Positions 11,754-22,579 of a stretch of 64,000 nucleotides of DNA are shown here, piece by piece; position 1 is the first letter of the stretch, and each line of letters starts with the position of its first letter. The stretch is from Hymenopus coronatus. Lineage: Eukaryota > Arthropoda > Insecta > Mantodea > Hymenopodidae. Position numbers and translations under genes: made by a program. Location of the stretch: the NCBI GenBank assembly GCA_030762935.1, contig CM060893.1:11700001-11764000 (forward strand). The letters are read 5' to 3'. The notes beneath the pieces were generated by a model. The model saw nothing but the letters and a program-made list of their open reading frames with translations. It did not search any database and was not told the origin of the DNA.

Positions 11754-11779
11754 TTCGTAGTAGGACTAACATAACCTAG

Positions 11780-12035
11780 GACTTACAAGCGAATACCTAG
11801 GGGTCAGAAGCCTGTCGGGGACCCAACGGCACGAAACCATAGAATGGAGAACCTGGAACGAATGGTCGGCCCGTAGCCATACATGAGCGTGAGGAAGTGG
11901 ATAATATAAAATGCAAGCAAAGTGGACGATAAGAATGGCGATGATGGAGCAAATAGTGGAATGCGGGCGCTTGGTATCGCACCCGGGGCCGCCTAGGTGG
12001 GAGGCGAGCCCGTCTAACCACTTGGCCACGGCGCA
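11780..12035 (-). mobile_element. tRNA-derived SINE (family D)
   Basis: On the minus strand the head is GCCGTGGCCAAGTGGTTAGA (A box, Leu/Ser-tRNA-like) followed by a degenerate B box (GGGTGCGATACC). Relatives are at 51412-51645 and 29150-29345. It has no clear tail and no acceptor stem, so it is not a tRNA gene. Confidence 0.7.
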
Positions 12036-12042
12036 GCTAAGT

Positions 12043-12253
12043 ATCGTGTAAGGTATTTTAATTGACTTTTCGTTTTTGAGCTATCGTATTCCCAGATATG
12101 CGCGCGCACATGCACACACACACATACGCGCGCGCGCGGACCTTTTCTTTAAAATGCATTTGTTTTTATTCAGGGGACTCTAAAACGCATATTCCAGTGA
12201 ATTTTTGGTGGACTGCAATACACTATATGCTAAGTAGAGAAAGTAATAAAAAC
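12043..12253 (-). repeat. HINE-like repeat, 5'-terminal fragment
   Basis: Covers the CTTTTCGTTTTTGAGCTATCG block, the CA tract (here with GCGCGC and CGCGCGCGCG runs at 12100-12138) and ends GTAGAGAAAGTAAT. The alternating CG/CA run is the most Z-DNA-prone stretch I noticed in the window. Confidence 0.78.
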
Positions 12254-12354
12254 TAACATCAATAAACCCTGCAGTTCAGTGCTAAAATAGCGGGAGTTGA
12301 CTAAATAAGTTAATAATAGGCACTATATAAATTAAATAAAATAAAAAAAAAATC

Positions 12355-12920
12355 CGTTGTGTTCCATTCACATGGCTTTCTCTACATCTCTGTAACAAAT
12401 TATTGTTAAGCTTATTCTTCTATCTACTTCCTGCTAATCGAGTTAAATATTCGCAGAAACGTTCTTGTTACATAGTTCCTTATAAGGAGAAGGGAAATAA
12501 GGGAATACACTTGGCTAAAGCAACAGTCAAATGTTTTAAAATGTGGTTGCTATGGGACTGAAATCCGTTTCTTGGCGTGGCCATGAGTTGACAAGTTCCT
12601 GTATGAGAAAAGTTAATTACTTTAAAACTAAAACCAATAACAAGGAATACCTATGTCGAAAACGGTCAACCCCATGAAATAAATGTATATGACATAAATT
12701 ACATGCTTTAAAGAGATATACACTATCTGTGTAGTAAGTTTTTGTGTTTCTCTTACGGCTTGCCAGTTATGCAAAATTAAAAACCAAATCTGATGTTAAA
12801 TATAATGGAACTAAAGGAAATCACCAGGCTAAAGTGATAGCGAAATGTATTATAAGCTGTCGTTATACGATTGCCATTTAAATCGCTTCTTTGCCTGGCC
12901 AGGATAACAAAAGAAAAAAT
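12355..12920 (-). repeat. HINE-like repeat fragments, two abutting pieces
   Basis: 12355-12780 runs from GTGTTCCATTCACATGGC to the GCCAGTTATGCAAAATT block. 12786-12920 is a second, more diverged piece (GGAACTAAAGGAAATCACCAGGCTAAAGTGATAG onward). Both lack the palindromic 5' half. Confidence 0.75.
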
Positions 12921-14010
12921 TCTGCTGTGTTCCATTCACATGATTTTCTCTACATCTCTGCAACAAATTATTCTATTTACTTCATCTAATCGAGAGAAAA
13001 ATAGCAGAAATAGTCTTATTACTTGCTTCCGTGCAAGTAGAAGCGAAATAAGGGAGTATCATAGGTTAAAGAGGTAGTCAAAGCTGGTTGCTATGTGACT
13101 GAAGTCCCTTTGTTTGTATGGACAGCGGTTGACAAATTCCTGTATGAGAAAAGTATGATTTTCAAAGCTGAAACCAAAAACAAGGAATATCTGAAAAACG
13201 ATCAACTCAACGAAAAAAATGCCATTAACATAAATTGTGTGTTTTAAAGTACTCTACATTTCTGTGTGGTAAATTTTTCTCCATTTCTTACGGTTTAACA
13301 GTTATGCAAAATTGCGTAAAATTCATCCAGAATAAAGTAGTCTTCAGAAGCTATTCCCAGAAAATTCAAGATATACATTTTGTCTGGTAAATATCTTTAA
13401 TATACGATATTTTAATCAAAATTGTTAGTGCCATTTTTAACAAAATCACAATTTTCGAAAAAAGTTCCATGTAAAGTGTAGTTTGGGGTGGGGGGAAAAT
13501 ATTCGTGTCGCATCCTTGGACGATACCAAAAAGTCGCCCTCCGTGGTGTAATGGTTACCATGCTAACTGCATATACCCAAGAAGGTCGCGGGTTCAAACC
13601 CGGCGGAGGACGATGGATTTTTTCGGGCGTAAAAATCCTTAGCATGGCTTCCTTCGGAAGGGAAGTAAAACTGTGGGTCCCGTGTCGTAAATTTACGGCA
13701 CGTAAAAGAACCTCAAGCCTGATAAGAGAGGCCTCTGAGCAAAATTAAGCGGTCTTTCACGCCCAATATAGAATGGGACGCTATTCATTTTTTTTTTTTG
13801 AAATACCAAATTTGTATTTAACGGTATTTTGTTTTTGAGCTATGCTGCCTACAGACACACACACGAACATTTTTCTAAAAATGATATTTTTGGATTCAGG
13901 GGGTCTCAAAACATATATTTCCGGTGAAATCTCGGTATCGAATTTTTGGGTGCAATACAATACCTTCTCTATACACTATGTGCATAGTACGTATAGAGAA
14001 AGTATACATC
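12921..14010 (-). repeat. HINE-like repeat, full length, interrupted by a SINE
   Basis: 3' hairpin end at 12927 (GTGTTCCATTCACATGATT), 5' palindrome at 13966-14010 (CTATACACTATGTGCATAGTACGTATAGAGAAAGT). The SINE at 13531-13800 lies in the ATACCAAA block, and about 4 bases of HINE sequence are missing at the junction. Confidence 0.87.
13531..13800 (+). mobile_element. tRNA-derived SINE (family A)
   Basis: The head has an A box (TGGTGTAATGGTTACCATG, 13544-13562) and a B box (GGTTCAAACC, 13591-13600). CCTCCG near the start can pair with CGGAGG after the B box. The body contains two hairpins found in all copies: CTTCC/GGAAG around TTC, and an outer CGTG..CACG stem enclosing GTAAATTTAC. The 3' end is replaced by a T run, and the AGAGCGTCCATAAATAAA tail seen in other copies is missing. 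It is inserted in a HINE-like copy and so is younger than it. Confidence 0.85.
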
Positions 14011-14576
14011 TGATATGTTCCTTTCACATGACTTGTTTAGCAGAAATGGTGTAGGAAACGAGAGGTTTCGAAACTTTAGCATGTTTGATCACTTCTCTGG
14101 AGAGACATAAGACATCAACAACGCATATAAAACACATTTAAAGAACAATCATTTAATATATTGTCTACTGATAGCCCAGCATACGCCACTGCTAAGCCCT
14201 AATTTAAAGAAATTTGACGAAAGCTGCTATTAAATTGAAAATGTACCTCCCCCAAACTCGAGAGTGCTTATAGTTATTATTCTTTGGTTCGGTGCCCGGC
14301 ACATAGGGGGTTGAAGTGCTGCCCCAAGACTATAATCAAGATTAATAGGGAGGGTTGCACGCGCAATTAATCTTTCACTTTTCGTTACTGGGAGGCTGAC
14401 AGCCATATGGAGACAATAGAAGGGGAATCCCCTAAAACACAACCAAATGTAAACTATCTTTCAAATAAAGAAAGCTCGAGAGATTGCAGTATAGAGAACT
14501 GATGACGTATTATACAGGTCGTAATGCAATATTCTATTGAAAACTAAATAGTTTTAATCTCATATCAGTGCTGGTG
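14011..14576. other. unassigned sequence
   Basis: A degenerate HINE 3' hairpin motif sits at 14018-14036 (GATATGTTCCTTTCACATG). The rest (about 14060-14560) is moderately AT-rich and matches nothing else in the window; no supported gene. Confidence 0.5.
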
Positions 14577-15439
14577 CTGATGTGCTCCATTCACATGACT
14601 TTCTCTACATCTCTGCAACAAATTATTGTTAAAAAGCTTATGCTTTTATTTACTTCATGCTAATCGAGAAAAAAATTAGCAGAAATAGTCTTATTCCTTG
14701 TTTCCTTGTAAGCAGAAGCGAAATAAGGGAGTACCATAGGTTAAAGTGACAGTCAAAAGCTGGTTGCTATGTGACTGATGTTCCTTTGTTTGTATGGACA
14801 GGAGTTGACAAATTCCTGTATGAGAAAAGTAAAGTTATCTTAAAGCTGAAACCAAAAACAAGGAATATCTAAAAAAAAAACAAAAAACGACCAACTCCAC
14901 GAAACAGATGTATATAACATAAACTGTATGTCTTAACGTGCTCTACATTTTTTGTGTGGTAATTTTTTCTCTATCTCTTACGGTTTAACAGTTATGCAAA
15001 ATTCCGTAAAATTCACTAAGAATAAAGTAGTCTTCAGAGGCTTTTCCCAGAAAATTCAAGATATAGATTTTATTTGACAGGTAAATATCTTTTATGTATG
15101 ATATTTCAATCAAAATCGTTAGAGCCATTTTTTAGAAAATCAAAATGTTCGAAAAAAGTTCCATGTAAAGGGTAGTTTGTGGTGGGGGTAATTTTCTCAA
15201 TATTTTCGTGTCGCATCCCTGGAAGATATTAAACTTAAATACCAAGTTTGGTATTTTACCGACTCTTGTTTTTGAGTTATCGTGTTCACAGACACACGGA
15301 CCTTTTTCTGAAAATGCTTTTTTTGTATACAGGGGACCCTAAAACATATATTTCCGGTGAAATCTCGGTATCGAATTTTTGGGTGGAGTGCTATACCTTC
15401 TCTATTCACTATGCACATAGTACGTATAGAGAAAGTAAA
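14577..15439 (-). repeat. HINE-like repeat, full length (subfamily A)
   Basis: 863 bp, close to the apparent consensus. Plus strand begins GATGTGCTCCATTCACATGAC and ends CTATTCACTATGCACATAGTACGTATAGAGAAAGT. The CA microsatellite is almost absent here (ACAGACACACGGACC), showing that this tract varies between copies. Confidence 0.92.
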
Positions 15440-16300
15440 GATCTGTCAGTAGGGACGCTTCTTACAGGACTTAGTCGCTTAAAAACTACGTGCCTTAACG
15501 ATCTCGGTTACCCTATCAGGGAGTCAAATGAGTATTGCTTCATCTCAACAAAACCAGCGTCACTACGGTGGAAAATCGTTTTGCAGAACTGTGAACATCT
15601 TGAAAATAAGAAGAAATAAAAAAAGAAGAAAGATAAAAGGAGAAACGGTTTCAAGATTTACATTTGATAATACCATACCCATAGATAAGCATTAGAATTT
15701 CTTTCCTCTAGATTGTTGTTTATTATTTTTTATATTTCACGTTTGATTAATTGAGACTCATTTGTTGGTGGATTTTAAAATATTTATCGTTAGTGATTCG
15801 TTCTCGGAGTCCAGAAACTTTTCTTACTCCTAGGAAGAATTGTAAAACATTTGTAAATTTGGTTATGTTACAAATCTATTTTAGAGATAACAATCAGGAA
15901 AGTGTGTATTGTTTGGTATTGTTAGCACATTCGCATAGGGATGGGAGCGGAATGTCGTCCAGCGCACCACGCGGTTTTTATTGGAAACCCAGCTAGCCAG
16001 TCATTTGTCATGCATGAGTTATAACGGCACAGCTATGTTTGAACGCTTCGAAGAAAGAGCAGAAAAAAACAAGTTTTCCTTTTCCGTATGAAGCTCATGT
16101 CTGTAGAACTGTAGCATAGTGAGTAGCGCAAGAGCGGCCCAAGTCCACTGTTTCACCTTGAAACGTGCTGGACAACACAAGAGGCCGAGCTAAGTCTTTC
16201 CACAAATATGACGAAACAGAAATTTGAACCACATCTGATGTATAACATTCACTTGACTATCTCTACTCATTTACTTTCAACAGCTACTGCAAACTATTCC
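15440..16300. other. unassigned sequence
   Basis: No family recognised except a very degenerate HINE 3' end around 16230-16270 (CATCTGATGTATAACATTCACTTGAC). No supported coding region. Confidence 0.5.
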
Positions 16301-16303
16301 TTT

Positions 16304-16442
16304 TTACTTTCTCTATACGCACTATGTACATTGAGTATAGAGAAGGTATTGCACTCCACCCAAAAATTCGATACCGAGATTTCACCAAAAATATATGTTT
16401 TAGGGTCCCCTTTATCTAAAAAAAGCATTTTCACAAAAAGGT

Positions 16443-16498
<56 letters not shown>

Positions 16499-17196
16499 GT
16501 GTGTCTATGAATACGATATGTCAAAAACGAAAAGTCGGTAAAATACCAAACTTGGTATTTAAGTTTAGTATCTTCCAGGGATGCGACACGAAGATTTTGA
16601 GAAAAATCCCCCCACCCCAAACTACCCTTTACATGGAACTTTTTTCGAAAATTTTGATTTTCTTAAAAATGGCCAACGATTTTGATTAAAATATCATATA
16701 TTAAAGATATTTATTTACCTGACAAATAAAATGTATATCTTGAATTTTCTGGGAATAGCCTCTGAAGACTACTTTATTCTGGATTAATTTTGCATAACCA
16801 CTAAACCGTAAGAGATGGACAAAAACTTAACACACAAAAAATGTAGAGCACGTTAAAACACACAATTTATGTTATATACACTTTTTTCGTGGAGTTGGTG
16901 TTTTTGAGATATTCCTTTTTCTTGGTTTCAGCTTTGAAAAACATAACTTTTCTCTTACAGGAATTTGTCAACTCCTGTCCATACAAACAAAGGAACATCA
17001 GTCACATAGCAACCAGCTTTTGGCTTTCACTTTAACCTATGGTACTTCCTTATTTCGCTTCTACTTACAATAAAGCAAGAAATAAGACTATTTCTGCTAA
17101 TTTTTCTCGATTAGCATGAAATAAATAAAAGATAAGCTTATTAAAATTAATTTGTTACAGAGATATAGAGAAAATCATGTGAATGGGACACATCAG
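16304..17196 (+). repeat. HINE-like repeat, full length, with long (TG)n
   Basis: Begins ACTTTCTCTATACGCACTATG and ends with ATAGAGAAAATC, the ATGTGAATGGGACACAT hairpin and CAGA. The internal microsatellite at 16445-16497 is an almost pure (TG) run of about 26 units. It is followed directly, across five T residues, by the next copy. Confidence 0.92.
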
Positions 17197-17198
17197 AT

Positions 17199-17340
17199 TT
17201 TTACTTTCTCTATACGCACTATGTACATAGTGTATATAGAAGATATTGCACTCCACCCAAAAATTCGATACCGAGATTTCACCGGAAATATATGTTTTAG
17301 GGTCCCCAATATCCAAAAAAAGCATTTTCACAAAAAAGGC

Positions 17341-17390
<50 letters not shown>

Positions 17391-18103
17391 GTGTGTCAGT
17401 GTGTCCGTGTGTCTGTGAACACCATAACTCAATAACGAAGAGTCAGTAAAATACCAAACTTGGTATTTAAGTTTAGTATCTTCCAGGGATGCGACACGAA
17501 GATTTTGAGAAAAATTCCCCCACCCCCAACTACTCTTTACATGGAACTTTTTTCGAAAATTTTGATTTTCTCAAAAATGGCTCCAACGGTTTTGATTAAA
17601 ATTTCGTATATTAAAGTTCTTACCTGACAAATAAAATGTATATTTTGAATTTTCTGGGAATAGCCTCTGAAGACTACTTTATTCTGGATGAATTTTTCAT
17701 AACTACTAAACCGTAAGATATGGACAAAAACTTAACACACAAAAATGTAGAGCACGTTAAAACACACAATTTATGTTACATACATTTTCTTCGTGAAGTT
17801 GATCGTTTTTGAGATATTCCTTTTTCTTGGTTTCAGCTTTGAAAAATTATACTTTTCTCATACAGGAATTTGTCAGCTCCTGTCCATACAAACAAAGGAA
17901 CATCAGTCACATAGCAACCAGCTTTTGGCTTTCACATTAACCTATGGTACTCCCTTATTTCGCTTCTACTTACAAGGAAACAAGAAATAAGACTATTTCT
18001 GCTAATTTGTTCTCGAGTAGCATGAAGTAAAAAGAGGCATAAGCCTTTTAACAATAATTTGTTACAGAGATATACAGAAAGTCATGTGAATGGAACACAT
18101 CAG
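17199..18103 (+). repeat. HINE-like repeat, full length, second of a head-to-tail pair
   Basis: 5' end TACTTTCTCTATACGCACTATG directly after the previous copy's CACATCAGATTTT. (TG)n at 17342-17388. The 3' end has CAGAAAGTC and an intact ATGTGAATGGAACACAT hairpin. The precise head-to-tail junction defines both termini of the family. Confidence 0.92.
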
Positions 18104-18109
18104 ATTTTT

Positions 18110-18562
18110 TAAAATTATTATTTAACGTCGCTTTAACAGCTTGGTCATATCGCGACGCAATTGTTCTGTGAGATACATTCGCTTTGCACTAGGCAGATGG
18201 TGTTACAGTCTAGCTGTTCTACCATCCGTAATCAGATGGCAAAGTCGAGCTATCCTATTGAAGTCTATATATATACACCACGACAAGCGGATGAAGTTTG
18301 GTGCCGTCCACTCTATTCCTTACACTATCTGTGGATAGATGGCAACGCAATCCCAATTACCATCTACTTTCAGTTTTGCTATTGTTTTGTACTGAAGGCG
18401 AAAATTTAGGTCGTGGTATTAAATATCCAATCCGATATTCACCTTGCGACTGAGGAAAATCAGGAAAAATCCTCAGCCAAATTGGCTGGCAGAAGATTTG
18501 AATCCAGGACATCCCGAATATGGGCCGAAGACGTTACCTACCGAGCCATCCCGCTCAGTACA
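18110..18562 (-). mobile_element. tRNA-derived SINE (family E)
   Basis: On the minus strand the head GGGATGGCTCGGTAGGTAAC (A box) is followed by GGATTCAAATC (B box) and a CAGCCAATTTGGCTGAGG inverted repeat. The tail end reads GTTAAAGCGACGTTAAATAA. Only one copy is in the window. The head resembles an elongator tRNA but lacks an acceptor stem. Confidence 0.65.
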
Positions 18563-18583
18563 GAAAACGTTTGAAATAAAAGC

Positions 18584-19200
18584 GTGTATTTTAAAGAGGT
18601 TCACATTTTCAAGGCGCTCATAGTCCCTCTGATACTCTACGCCTGCGAAGTGTGGGGTATGGCAGCAGACTCCTGGCTTCTCTGGTTACAGAATACAGGA
18701 CTCCGGTCAATCTATTCTGTATGTCGACGTTTCCCAGTGAGACAACTACATGAAGCTTCGGCCCTCCCATACGTAGAGGATGTAATTAGGCGCCGGGCTC
18801 AAACATTCTACGCCAGATTGGGCGAACTTGTCAGATCGCTGGGTGAGTACTTACCTACTGAACGCCGATACAGGCGGTATCGGGTTCCCCGTATGGCTTG
18901 CGGGCTAACAACGGCTTCAAACCAGCCAACAGCAAATTAGCTGAACTAAGTACTCCCCCCTCCCAATATTGGGAGTGGTCAATCAAAATTCTCCACAAAA
19001 ACAATTTAACCAAATCAAACACGAGCGGGGCAGAGGAAAGGGATGCTGCTCCTAAAAACGCAACCGTTCCTTAACATTATCACCCGAAACTTCACAAATA
19101 TTACCAAACCTAAACCATCCTCCACATTCCTGTGGTTAAGCCCTTACACAGAAGCTACACCTAGGCTCACTACCAGATCTCGGACAGACGGTCCAAATTT
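18584..19200 (+). pseudogene. non-LTR retrotransposon fragment: reverse-transcriptase C-terminal region plus 3' UTR
   Basis: Codons from about 18600 to 18940 read KALIVPLILYACEVWG, LQNTGLRSIYSVCR and YVEDVIRRRAQTFYARL. This matches the region C-terminal to the polymerase core in Jockey/CR1-type reverse transcriptases (LI.PV..YA..VW...LQ..QN..LR). The frame closes at 18938-18940 and is followed by a 3' UTR. The part at 18920-19190 is repeated inside the mariner element at 21358-21644, confirming a second LINE family here. The 5' end is truncated; the element is dead. Confidence 0.75.
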
Positions 19201-19680
19201 TCTGTGCAGCAAGTTTTTGTCCATATCTTATGGCTTACCCGTTGTACAAAATTATATGCAATTCCTTCGAAATGGAGAGTACTTTATAGACTATTCACAT
19301 AGAATTCAAGATAGCACAACAGTCTGAAGTCGGGCTAAGGCTTACCGCCCAACCGCTGCGTCCCCATCTCTTCCCATTATAGAAGTCATGGATGGGATGC
19401 AAAACCGGAAGGTCCCTCCCGGCCGGTTAATGCGGTCCACGCCACCTCAGGCCGCTATTTTCCTCAAGTGGCTCCTCAATTGACGCTCCAGAGACGCGGC
19501 TGAGTGTACCCCGGACCAGGTCTCCCAACGGGAGAAAAGCCCCACGCCGGTGCGGACCACTGCGCTAAGGATAACACCAAATTCAAATATACCTACGTTT
19601 TATTTGTTATGCAAATATCTTGAATATACGGTATCTGAATTAAAATCGTACCACCTATTTTTGAAAAAATTACACATAAT
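19196..19680 (-). repeat. diverged HINE-like fragment interrupted by a SINE
   Basis: 19196-19318 carries GTGCAGCAAGTTTTTGTCC and GTACTTTATAGACTATTCAC-type blocks. 19571-19680 continues with the ATTCAAATATACCTACGTTTTATTTG block. AATTCAA-GATA/AATTCAA-ATA on either side of the SINE suggests its target-site duplication. Confidence 0.65.
19322..19568 (-). mobile_element. tRNA-derived SINE (family B), internally deleted head
   Basis: On the minus strand it starts CCTTAGCGCAGTGGT (A box) and jumps to CCGGCGTGGGG, omitting the B box present in the copy at 41077-41427. The body shares GGGAGACCTGG, CAATTGAGGAGC and CGCATTAACCGGCCGGGAGG with that copy. Confidence 0.82.
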
Positions 19681-19685
19681 AACAT

Positions 19686-20148
19686 TTTTACTTTCTCTAC
19701 AAGTGCTATGCACATAGGGCATAGAGAAGGTATTGAATTCCATCAAAAAATTCAATATCGAGATTTCACCGGAAATACAGTTTTTAGGGTCCCCTGTGTA
19801 AAACAACATTTTCAGAAAAAAAAAAAAAAAAAAAAAAAGGTCTGGTGTGTAAGTGTGTGTGTATGTGCGTGTGTGTGGACAGCATAGGTCAAAAACGAAA
19901 AGACATTAAATACCAAACTTGCTAATTAGGTTTAGTATCCTCCAAGGATGCGACACGAAGATTTTTAAGAAAGTCCCCCCCCCCCCACCACAAGCTACCC
20001 TTTACGTGGAAAAATGTAGAAGTAATAAGACCATTACTGCTGCTGTTCATCTCAATCAGCATAAAGGAGATAGAAGAATAAGCTTTTTACAATAATTTGT
20101 TACAGAGATGTACAGAAAATCATGTGAATGGAACACATCACAATTTTT
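19686..20148 (+). repeat. HINE-like repeat with large internal deletion
   Basis: 5' palindrome at 19688-19733 (ACTTTCTCTACAAGTGCTATG...), then normal blocks to CCCTTTACGTGGAA at about 20010. It jumps from there to ATGTAGAAGTAATAAGACC near the 3' end and finishes ATGTGAATGGAACACAT. About 400 bp of the middle is missing. Confidence 0.87.
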
Positions 20149-20446
20149 CTTATGGGGATATTCAAAGCCTGGTTTTACGAAACGGAAGCATAAAGTTCAA
20201 AAGAAAGGATAGGTATGTCTGGGCTTCATCATCAGCAACTGTGTATCTATCCGTGCTGATCCGTGCTTCCACCAAACAGACATACATTTGAACATGGTTA
20301 CAATACATTTGTAGAATATAAATTCATTTCTAGTCTAGTTTTATAAGAGGGTGGTTTGATAAGTCTGTTAAATCTCCATGAATGGGCGGAACTTTTTTGT
20401 TGTGGCTTCATAATCAGCTTGATTATTAAAAAGATAGTATAAAAAA

Positions 20447-21328
20447 TCTGATGTGTTCCATTCACATACTTTCTCTACATCTCTGCAACAAATTATCGTT
20501 AAAAATCTTATGCTTTTATTTACTTCATGGTAATCGAGAAAAAATTAGCAGAATTAGTCTTATTACCTGCTTTCTTGTAATCAGAAGCGAAATAAGGGAG
20601 TATCATAGGTTAAAGTGACAGTCAAAAGCTGGTTGCTCTGTGACTGAAGTTCCTTTGTTTGTATGGACCGGAGTTGGCAAATTCCAGTATGAGAAAAGTA
20701 TAGTTTTTCTCAGCTGAAACCAAAAACAAGAAATATCTAAAAAAGGACCAACTCCACGAAAAAAAAATGTATACAACATAAATTCTGTGTTTTACGTGCT
20801 CTACATTTTTTGTGTGGTAAGTTTTTGTCCATCTCTTATAGTTTAGCAGTTATTTAAAATTTCGTAAAATTCATCCAGAATAAAGTAGTCTTCAGAGGCT
20901 ATTCCTGGAAAATTCGAGATATACATTTTATTTGTCACGTAAATATCTCTAATATACGACATTTTAATCAAAATCGTTAGAGCCATTTTTAAAAAAATCA
21001 AAAATTTCGAAAAAGGTTCCATGTAAATGGTAGTTTGGGGTAGGGGGATATTTCTCAAAATCTTCGTGTCGCATCCCTGGAAGATACTAAACTTAAATAC
21101 CAAGTTTGGTATTTTACAGACTTTTCGTTTTTGAGTTATTGTGTTCACAGACTCACGGACACACTGACATAAAGACACACGGACACACACCCACACATGG
21201 ACCTTTTCGTGAAAATGCTTTTTTTGGATACAGGGGACCCTAAAACATATATTTCCGGTGAAATCTCGGTATCGAATTTTAGGTGGAGTGCAATACCTTC
21301 TCTATACACTATGTACAGAGAAAGTAAA
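20447..21328 (-). repeat. HINE-like repeat nested in the mariner
   Basis: Plus strand starts CTGATGTGTTCCATTCACAT after AAAAAA and ends CTATACACTATGTACAGAGAAAGTA before AAAA, so the flanks are A-runs here (T-runs in family orientation). The 5' palindrome is shortened. The nest shows this copy arrived after the mariner. Confidence 0.93.
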
Positions 21329-21357
21329 AATTCAACAATGTACAGCGTACAGTTCAT

Positions 21358-21644
21358 ACCAGCCAACAGCAAAAATAGCTGAACCAAATGCTCACCCCTC
21401 CCACCATTGGAAGTGGCCAATCAAAATTCTCCAACAAAAACAATTTTTCACAAATTAAACACCAGCGGAGCAGAGGAAAAGGATGTTGCTCCTGAAAAAT
21501 GCAACTGTTCGAGGAGCCTATCTACCTCCTTAACATCGTCACCCGAAACCTGAAAATACAAAACCTGTGGTTAAACCCTTACCAGGGTAGGTACACAGCA
21601 ACAACACCTAGGCTCACGTGTCTACCAGATCACTCACGCATGCA
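21358..21644 (+). mobile_element. LINE 3'-end insertion with 12-bp target duplication, nested in the mariner
   Basis: Related to 18920-19190 (ACCAGCCAACAGCAAA, CAATCAAAATTCTCCA, CACCTAGGCTCAC). It is flanked by perfect 12-bp repeats CGTACAGTTCAT at 21346-21357 and 21645-21656. It is 5' truncated and has no poly(A), and is therefore a separate retrotransposition into the mariner's 5' region. Confidence 0.88.
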
Positions 21645-21703
21645 CGTACAGTTCATTGTCAACATCCGTCTGAGTTGGTCAATGAGTCGATTGTGATTCA
21701 AAA

Positions 21704-22579
21704 ATGGAGAAAAACGAGTTTCGTGTTCTTAAACATTTTCATTTGAAGGGTTGAGACTGCCCCATAAATCCAAACATAATTGGATGAAGTAGACGCGGAC
21801 TCTAGACAATCAATTGAAGTCCTCTTACTTTTGGATTAATGAAAAACGTGGTCGGGCAAGCACCGAAGACGAAGCGCTGTCCAACTGATATCGCCAAACC
21901 ACTGACAAAATTCATGATATGGTAATGCAAGACCACCGATGAAAATTCGAAAGGTTACTGAGACTGAAGGCGCCTCAACTGAGCGGAGAATTGGCTATGA
22001 AGAAACTGTGAGCGAGGTGGATGCTGCGAATTGCTCACAGTTGACCAAAAGCGCATCCGGGACATTTCAACACAATCACAACCCGATTTGCGACTATTGG
22101 TGAAATCTGAATACATCATTACACTCCAGAGTCAAAAAGGCAGTCAAAACAATGGAAAAAGTCTATTGAAAGGCAAAACTATTTTGTTAGCTGGTGAGAT
22201 GGTGACCACTGTTTTTAGGATCCCCGAGGAATTGATTACTTAGAAAAAGGCAGAAGCATAACTGGACACTATTGTTGAACCGTTTGAAACTTACGTTGAC
22301 TGAAAAAAGTCCACGCAAAAAGTGCTCTTTCACCAAGATAATGTACCGTCCCACACATCAGCGATAACAATGGCGAAAATGCATGAATTGGGCTTTGAAT
22401 TGGTTCTTCAGCCATCCTATTGACCAAACACAGCCCCAAGTGACTTCTCCAACTTGAAACCTTTGCTTGGTGGGAACAAATGTTCATCAAATAGTTGCAG
22501 TCAAAGAGTATTTTGAAGTTATTTTTTCGGTGGAATGAAAAAGCTGGAGGATTGGATCAAGTATGTATCTCTTTGTTAA
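21704..22579 (+). pseudogene. mariner transposase, multiply broken
   Basis: Starts MEKNEFRVLKHF at 21704. Typical mariner segments follow in changing frames: GRASTEDEALS, KIHDMV, ARWMLR, YTPESKRQSKQW, DYLEKGRSITG, HQDNVPSHTSA and a PNTAPSDF-like block. In the D,D34D catalytic triad the second (HQDN) and third (PSDF) aspartates are still encoded. The first is lost: the codons at the normal DETW site now read G-E-I-stop. There are several stops and frameshifts. The family catalyses cut-and-paste transposition at TA; this copy cannot. Confidence 0.92.

Noticed and set aside
20843..21196. Recurrent peptide in many HINE copies (for example NTITQKRK..GKIPNLVFKFSIF) suggesting a conserved small protein
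   Set aside because: The opposite strand is open too (YQVWYFTDFSFLSYRVHRHTD), frames shift between copies by indels not divisible by three, and copies share it only because they share ancestry.
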